In this document: one piece after another, positions 6,604 through 10,092 of the stretch
Numbering within the stretch: position 1 is the stretch's first letter
Layout: each line of letters opens with the position of its first letter
The notes under the pieces: generated by a model
The model's database searches: none
Told to the model about the DNA's origin: nothing
The model's input: the letters and a program-made list of their open reading frames with translations, nothing else
Assembly: GCA_900552395.1 (NCBI GenBank)
Contig: URZJ01000056.1
Coordinates: 1 to 10,092 of the forward strand
Length of the DNA stretch: 10,092 bases
Origin: an uncultured Collinsella sp.
GTDB taxonomy: Bacteria; Actinomycetota; Coriobacteriia; Coriobacteriales; Coriobacteriaceae
Direction: 5' to 3'
Program-made: the position numbers and the translations under genes

Positions 6604-6755
6604 TATATTGTTTTCAGCAACGGAGCAGGCAATAGGCGATGAAAAAGCCTGCCCTGTTGAGTTTGATTCGCATTCCTCCCCTCTGTGCGATTCAACGGTG
6701 TACTTCGGGAACAGGCCCGCTGGCAACTTACTGCCAGCGGGCCTGTTCCTGTTTG
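6604..6755 (+). ncRNA. Candidate small RNA: three consecutive hairpins, C-rich loop
   Basis: Within a gene-free convergent stretch three stems follow each other. SL1 pairs 6618-6630 with 6647-6659 (13 positions, one mismatch, core GCAGGC/GCCTGC). SL2 pairs TTGATTCGCA (6663-6672) with TGCGATTCAA (6686-6695), one mismatch, exposing a loop with CCTCCCC. SL3 is a perfect 18-bp stem (6708-6725 with 6732-6749, loop ACTTAC) followed by TGTTTGTC. TATATT at 6604-6609 may be a -10, but the only TTGACG (6575-6580) is 23 bases away, too far for a standard promoter. C-rich loops like this are known in some regulatory RNAs to pair with Shine-Dalgarno sequences. Strand and expression are inferred; SL3 could also just be a terminator. 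Confidence 0.35.
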
Positions 6756-6796
6756 TCGGGGGAGTGCAACGGGCAGATCCGAACCGGTCGGGCACC

Positions 6797-6826
6797 AAAA
6801 AAGGGCGGACGCCGTAGCGCCCGCCC
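6797..6826 (-). terminator. Intrinsic terminator of trpS
   Basis: Read on the minus strand: GGGCGGGCGC, loop TACG, GCGTCCGCCC (one G-T pair), then TTTTTT. The closing C and G around TACG make a UNCG-class tetraloop, a very stable hairpin. It begins 34 bases after the trpS stop codon. Confidence 0.85.
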
Positions 6827-6860
6827 TAAAACAATCGACAGCTCAAGCCAGCAGATCGGT

Positions 6861-7910
6861 CTAGTACACCATGCCCATGGCGTCCTGAACCTCGGCCAGG
6901 GTCCGCTCGGCGATCTCGTTGGCGCGACGATTGCCCTCGTGCAGCACGTCCTTGACGTAATCCAGGTCGTTCTCGTAGCGCTGGCGACGCTCACGGATCG
7001 GGGCGAAGTACTCGTTGACGGCCTCGGTCACGTACTTCTTGAGCTGGCCGGAGCCGCCCATGCCGATCTCCTCGGCAATCTCGACTTCGGAACGGCCGGT
7101 GCAGATGGCGGCGGTCGAAAGCAGGCCGGACACGCCGGGGCGGTTCTCGGGATCAAACGTGATCATGCGCTCAGAGTCGGTCTGGCTCTTCTTGATGCGC
7201 TTGGCTGTCTCCTCGGCGGTCATCGAAATGTTGATGGCGTTGCCGTAGCTCTTGCTCATCTTGCGACCGTCCAGGCCCGGCAGTAGCGGGGTCTCGGACA
7301 GCAGCGCTTCGACCTCGGGGAACACTTTGCCGTAGCGGTTGTTAAAGCGGCGGGCGATGGTGCGGGTGAGCTCGATGTGCGGCAGCTGGTCGCGACCGAC
7401 GGGCACCACATTGCCCTTGCAGAACAGGATGTCGCAGGCCTGGTGCACCGGGTAGGTGAGCAGAAGGCCGGTGAGCTCGTGGCCCGAGGCCTCCATCTCG
7501 GCCTTGACCGTGGGGTTGCGCGCCAGCTCGGCCTCGGAGACCAGCGACAGGAACGGCAGCATGAGCTGGTTGGCGGCGGGCACGGCGGAGTGCGCGTAGA
7601 TCATGGTCTTGTCGGGGTCGATGCCGCAGGCAAGGTAGTCCATGACCATGTTGTACACGTTGTCCTGGATGTGCTCGGTCGTGTCGCGGTCGGTGATGAC
7701 CTGGTAGTCGGCGATGAGTACGTTGGTCTTGGCACCCATGTTCTGCAGCTCCACACGGCCCTTGAGGGTGCCGAAGTAGTGACCCAGGTGCAGGCGGCCG
7801 GTGGGGCGGTCGCCGGTAAGCATGGTGAACTTCTCGGGCGTTTTTGCCAGGCCCTCGCGAATGGCGTTGCTCTTTTGCAGCGCGACTTCGTAGCTGTTCT
7901 CGTTTGGCAT
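6861..7910 (-). CDS. trpS: Tryptophanyl-tRNA synthetase
   Basis: Cytosolic class Ic synthetase that charges tRNA-Trp. The length, 349 residues, is normal. The ATP-binding signature is TGRLHLGH (37-44), VPVGRDQ is at 169-175 and KMSKS at 217-221; the C-terminal helical domain ends in MGMVY. The start at 7910 is preferred because AGGAG lies just upstream (minus strand), whereas the in-frame ATG at 7940 has no such site and adds ten unlikely residues. The form with TGDRPTG...HLGH and ADYQVIT differs from the E. coli/Bacillus type (PSG...IGN, VDQHAIT) and belongs to the second TrpRS lineage; the His that contacts indolmycin in the Bacillus type aligns with Gln70. A possible -10 TATCAT (7942-7947, minus) precedes it, but no good -35. 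It has its own terminator and lies downstream of tagO on the same strand. Confidence 0.96.
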   Translation of the reverse strand: MPNENSYEVALQKSNAIREGLAKTPEKFTMLTGDRPTGRLHLGHYFGTLKGRVELQNMGAKTNVLIADYQVITDRDTTEHIQDNVYNMVMDYLACGIDPDKTMIYAHSAVPAANQLMLPFLSLVSEAELARNPTVKAEMEASGHELTGLLLTYPVHQACDILFCKGNVVPVGRDQLPHIELTRTIARRFNNRYGKVFPEVEALLSETPLLPGLDGRKMSKSYGNAINISMTAEETAKRIKKSQTDSERMITFDPENRPGVSGLLSTAAICTGRSEVEIAEEIGMGGSGQLKKYVTEAVNEYFAPIRERRQRYENDLDYVKDVLHEGNRRANEIAERTLAEVQDAMGMVY

Positions 7911-8071
7911 GATTGCTCCTAACGTATGTTCATTGGTCAAGATGATAACGCGTTTATTGGAGGGGCGGGTCGTAAGTAGGCGAGGGGCGGGAGATCGGCG
8001 GCATGTGCGATGGGCGCGGCATGGCTGCGCGTTTGGCCGGCGGCGCCTGGGCGCTTCCTCGGCAGCTTACC
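7911..8071. promoter_or_regulatory. tagO-trpS intergenic region with weak trpS promoter candidate
   Basis: On the minus strand TATCAT (7942-7947) resembles a -10 and would start transcription just upstream of the trpS ribosome site; no clear -35 is present. Several GC-rich self-complementary stretches (GGCGCC, GCGC) follow the tagO stop but none has a T-run, so read-through from tagO into trpS is possible. Confidence 0.3.
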
Positions 8072-9270
8072 CTAGAGCTTGTGGTGGCGCTCTTCCTTAC
8101 GTTCCTCGGCTGCCTGCTCCTCCTGCTTAAAGGCGGGGTCGTCGGGGGTGACGAGCTCATCCTCGTGTGTGCGCTTGTTGTAATGGTGGCGCAGCACGGG
8201 CTCAAACAGATGTAGATGCTTGGCAAAGGCCGCCGAACCAATGGCGAGCACGGTAAAGATGAGCACGCGCATGGGCACCTCGACCTGGTTAATCGCGGCG
8301 GCGCCGGCCGAAAGCATGATGCACCAGGCGTAGATGAGGAGCACTGCCTGTTTTTGGTTGTAGCCTTCTTGGATCAGGCGGTGGTGGATGTGGCCCTTGT
8401 CGGCCTGCCCGATGCTAATGTGGGCGCGCTTGCGGCGCACGATGGCGCTAAACGTGTCGATGATGGGCACGCCGGCAACGATGAGCGGGATGATAAGCGA
8501 GGTGAGCGCGGCGGTGCGGCTCACGTTGAGCAGCGAGATGGAGCCCAGTGCAAAGCCCAGAAGCAACGACCCCGAGTCGCCCAAGAAGATGCTTGCGGGG
8601 TTGAAGTTGTAGCGCAAAAAGGCCAGGCAAGCGCCAAAGAGCGCAATGGAGAGCGCGGCGGCGTCGATGCGGCCCGAGAGAACGGCCATCGAAAACATGG
8701 TGAACGACGCGATGCCGCAGATGCCCGTGGCCAAGCCGTCGAGGCCGTCGATGAGGTTAATGATGTTGGTGAATGCCACCAGATAGATCACGGTGATGGG
8801 GTAGGCGAGCCATCCGAGCATGATCTCGCCGGGGGCAAACGGGTTGACGATGACGCCGATCCGCAGGCCGCCGATACAGGCGATAAGCGCGGCGAGGACC
8901 TGTCCGGCTAGCTTTTGCTTGGGCTTGAGCTGGAAGACGTCGTCGATAGCGCCGGTCGCAAAGATGACGGTAAAGGAGAGCGCCAGCATGGGATAGCTAA
9001 TGTGAAGGCGCGGGTGCGGCACCAGGACGGGCGGCCAGCCTAGGTGCCAGGTGCCTAGGATTTGCACAATACAGGCAACGACCAGGCCCAAAAACACCGC
9101 CGTTCCGCCCAAACGCGGGATGGGCTTGGTGTTGATGCGGCGCTTAGAAGGATAGGCGACGGCGAGAGCTTAATTGCCAAGCGCTTGACCGGGGGCACCG
9201 TGAGGAAGGTCGTGATAAAGGCCGCCGCTGCCACGCATAGATACGGTATGTAGCTCGGGGATGAAGCCAT
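8072..9270 (-). pseudogene. tagO: TagO/WecA-type polyprenyl-phosphate GlcNAc-1-phosphate transferase, frameshifted
   Basis: Integral membrane enzyme of the MraY/WecA/TagO family that transfers a sugar-1-phosphate from UDP-sugar to undecaprenyl phosphate, starting wall teichoic acid or other surface-glycan synthesis. The N-terminal frame starts at ATG 9270 (MASSPSYIPYL, first membrane helix, then VKRLAIKL). Near 9164-9166 the frame changes: the continuation AVAYPSKRRINTKPIPRLGG is in the frame ending at 8072, consistent with one missing base after AAGCTC. Downstream the catalytic motifs are intact: AIDDVFQLKP, NLIDGLDGLATG, FLGDSGSLLLGF and KGHIHHRL, with about ten hydrophobic helices and a charged cytosolic tail. 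Restored length would be about 399 residues. A sequencing or assembly error is as likely as a true pseudogene. The TTG near 9112 is not a believable start because it removes the first helices. The ribosome site before 9270 is weak. Confidence 0.85.
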
Positions 9271-9500
9271 GAATCTAAAAACCGCCAAGCGTCGAAGGAA
9301 AAGGTCAAAGGTTGCTAAGCGCAAAGGGCATAGCCGAACCATGATACTCGACCAAGGGGGGTGCATGGAATTGCACGCAGCGATAATCACGCGCTTACCA
9401 GATATTGGGATGTTGTCGATGGATTGTCGGGATACCGGCGGGGATCCATATGGGCTGTAATGGTGGTTTTCGGCAAATAAAAACCACCCCCCACGTTACG
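9271..9500. other. Noncoding stretch upstream of tagO
   Basis: No convincing gene: the small ORFs here lack family resemblance and ribosome sites. It contains a small hairpin GTGCA/TGCAC (about 9360-9375) and an inverted repeat GGTGGTTTT / AAAACCACC (9462-9487) that has no T-run beyond the stem. The tagO promoter must lie here, but no clear -35/-10 pair was found. Confidence 0.4.
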
Positions 9501-9666
9501 AAAATGAACCCACCTAAAACAGGTGGGTGCCCTCATCGACTGTTCCAGCGTCCTTAACAACGAAGGATACCTGTACTAGGTACGACTGTGTGGGCTCCCT
9601 AAATAAACGCGACGGTTCACCCAGTTGCTCCGCGGGGGGCGGAATACCTACATCATAAAGCGGCAC
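9501..9666 (-). ncRNA. ssrS: Candidate 6S-like RNA
   Basis: 6S RNA mimics an open promoter and binds housekeeping RNA polymerase. Read on the minus strand, the ~165-nt segment folds by eye into the 6S layout. An irregular closing stem brings GUGCC (9666-9662) to GGCAC (9531-9527) and AUGAUGU (9656-9650) to ACAGUCGAU. A central bubble follows, whose 3' side carries the hairpin UCCUU/AAGGA (9567-9551). A terminal stem pairs GCAACUG-G-GUG (from 9628) with CAC-A-CAGUCGU (ending 9582). The RNA ends with the hairpin CCCACCU-GUUUU-AGGUGGG (9527-9509) and UUCAUUUU; an end of the form GGCACCCACCU...AGGUGGGUUC resembles 6S genes as I remember them. Upstream, GATAAA (9672-9667) and TTGTAA (9694-9689), 16 bases apart, could be its promoter, though the 5' end is then uncertain by several bases. 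No coding potential. Confidence 0.5.
9509..9527 (-). terminator. Terminator-like hairpin at the 3' end of the candidate 6S-like RNA
   Basis: On the minus strand CCCACCT and AGGTGGG form a perfect 7-bp stem with loop GTTTT, followed by the T-rich TTCATTTT (9508-9501). Confidence 0.6.
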
Positions 9667-9682
9667 TTTATCGATTCCAGTC

Positions 9683-9712
9683 TTGACATTACAAAAATCG
9701 TGTCGGACGATT
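9683..9712 (+). promoter_or_regulatory. Candidate promoter and operator of the radical SAM gene
   Basis: A perfect TTGACA (9683-9688) is present; the best -10 at 17-18 bases (GACGAT/ACGATT, 9706-9712) is poor. Overlapping it is a perfect inverted repeat AATCGT-GTCGG-ACGATT (9696-9712), which could bind a dimeric regulator. It lies in the divergent gap between the minus-strand RNA and the plus-strand gene. Confidence 0.35.
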
Positions 9713-9794
9713 ACGGCGCCTTGGGCTCGAGCCGTCTGTGCGGTTGGTCCCTTTACGTTTGAGCTGCTGAATCGTTGTTTTGGAGCATGTTTTT

Positions 9795-10092
9795 ATGCCG
9801 ACGCCGTTGACCGAACTTTTTTCGCCCGCCTGCCATTTGTGTCCGCGCCGTTGCGGTGCGGTGCGCGACGAGGGTGCGCACGGCGTATGCGGTGCCGATG
9901 ACACGCTCAAGGTGGCCCGCGCGGCGCTCCATATGTGGGAGGAGCCGCCTATCTCGGGCGAGGCCGGTTCGGGCACGATCTTCTTTAGCGGCTGCTCGCT
10001 CAAATGTATCTATTGCCAGAACCACGAGATCTCGACGGGCAATTTCGGGCTTGAGATTTCGCCCGAGCGCCTGGTCGAGATTATGCTGGAGC
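9795..10092 (+). CDS. Radical SAM protein (PflX/COG1313-like), 3' end beyond window
   Basis: The first 99 residues of a radical SAM enzyme, cut by the window edge. An N-terminal cysteine cluster CHLCPRRCG (Cys13, 16, 20) plus GVCG (Cys32) may bind an extra metal or cluster. The segment ARAALHMWEEPPISG leads to GSGTIFFSGCSLKCIYCQN, in which Cys67, Cys71 and Cys74 form the CxxxCxxC site that binds the catalytic 4Fe-4S cluster for S-adenosylmethionine cleavage. This arrangement matches proteins annotated as pyruvate-formate-lyase-activating-enzyme homologues (PflX), whose target is generally unknown. Such enzymes work in anaerobic cytosol, fitting a gut anaerobe. The start at 9795 has GGAG (9782-9785) 9 bases upstream; the ATG at 9787 is in another frame. 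No partner gene is visible. Confidence 0.88.
   Translation, partial: MPTPLTELFSPACHLCPRRCGAVRDEGAHGVCGADDTLKVARAALHMWEEPPISGEAGSGTIFFSGCSLKCIYCQNHEISTGNFGLEISPERLVEIMLE

Noticed and set aside
6639..7922. Plus-strand ORFs opposite trpS (215 and 181 residues)
   Set aside because: They are shadows of trpS; the first also runs through the hairpin array and the trpS terminator, which real genes would not do.
8216..8911. 231-residue plus-strand ORF inside tagO
   Set aside because: It is antisense to the catalytic part of the transferase, with low-complexity charged composition and no ribosome site.
9055..9390. 111-residue ORF as an independent small membrane protein
   Set aside because: Residues from 41 on are the true N-terminus of the TagO-type protein; the first 40 lack ribosome-site and family support, and the tail is frameshifted read-through.
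9600..9640. T-box-like string GGGTGAACCG on the minus strand
   Set aside because: It only loosely resembles the T-box consensus, no specifier stem or downstream synthetase gene follows, and the bases fit the 6S-like terminal stem.

Overview
The window is a composite. Bases 1 to about 1865 are AT-richer and look like Bacteroidetes sequence: one large minus-strand gene for a heparinase II/III-like polysaccharide lyase and its AT-rich 3' flank. From about 1870 to the end the sequence is GC-rich, with codon use and gene content (ATP-type PEP carboxykinase, B3/4-domain protein, DegV, small MGMT-like protein, TagO/WecA-type sugar-phosphate transferase) that fit a Gram-positive actinobacterium of the Coriobacteriia, probably Collinsella-like. 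That taxon call is inference from general resemblance. The two parts meet inside two broken genes: the lyase lacks its N-terminal part and pckA lacks its first codons. This is what a chimeric assembly join, or a very abrupt recombination, would look like.

Layout: (1) 86-~1867, lyase fragment (-). (2) ~1871-3523, pckA (+), missing its start. (3) 3543-3735, a terminator-like palindrome, a promoter and a structured leader that could form an attenuator. (4) 3751-6466, four plus-strand genes: B3/4-domain protein, MarR regulator, DegV fatty-acid-binding protein and a small MGMT/ATL-like DNA-repair protein. (5) 6483-6826, a gene-free convergent region with a palindrome, an array of three hairpins that may be a small RNA, and the trpS terminator. 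(6) trpS (-) and a tagO/wecA-type gene (-) broken by a one-base frameshift. (7) 9271-9794, a noncoding divergent region with a candidate 6S-like RNA (-) and a possible operator. (8) 9795-end, the 5' part of a radical SAM protein gene (+).

The most distinctive feature is a family of four intergenic palindromes, at 3543, 4501, 6078 and 6483. All share the loop GGACAGGCA or its reverse complement, alternate in orientation, and each lies 11-30 bases after a stop codon. They probably act as terminators or REP-like elements.

The genes are ordinary housekeeping and regulatory functions rather than one joint system. I see no prophage, IS element, CRISPR array, toxin-antitoxin pair or defence cassette. 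The points most worth checking are the noncoding RNAs, the repeated palindromes and the chimeric join.
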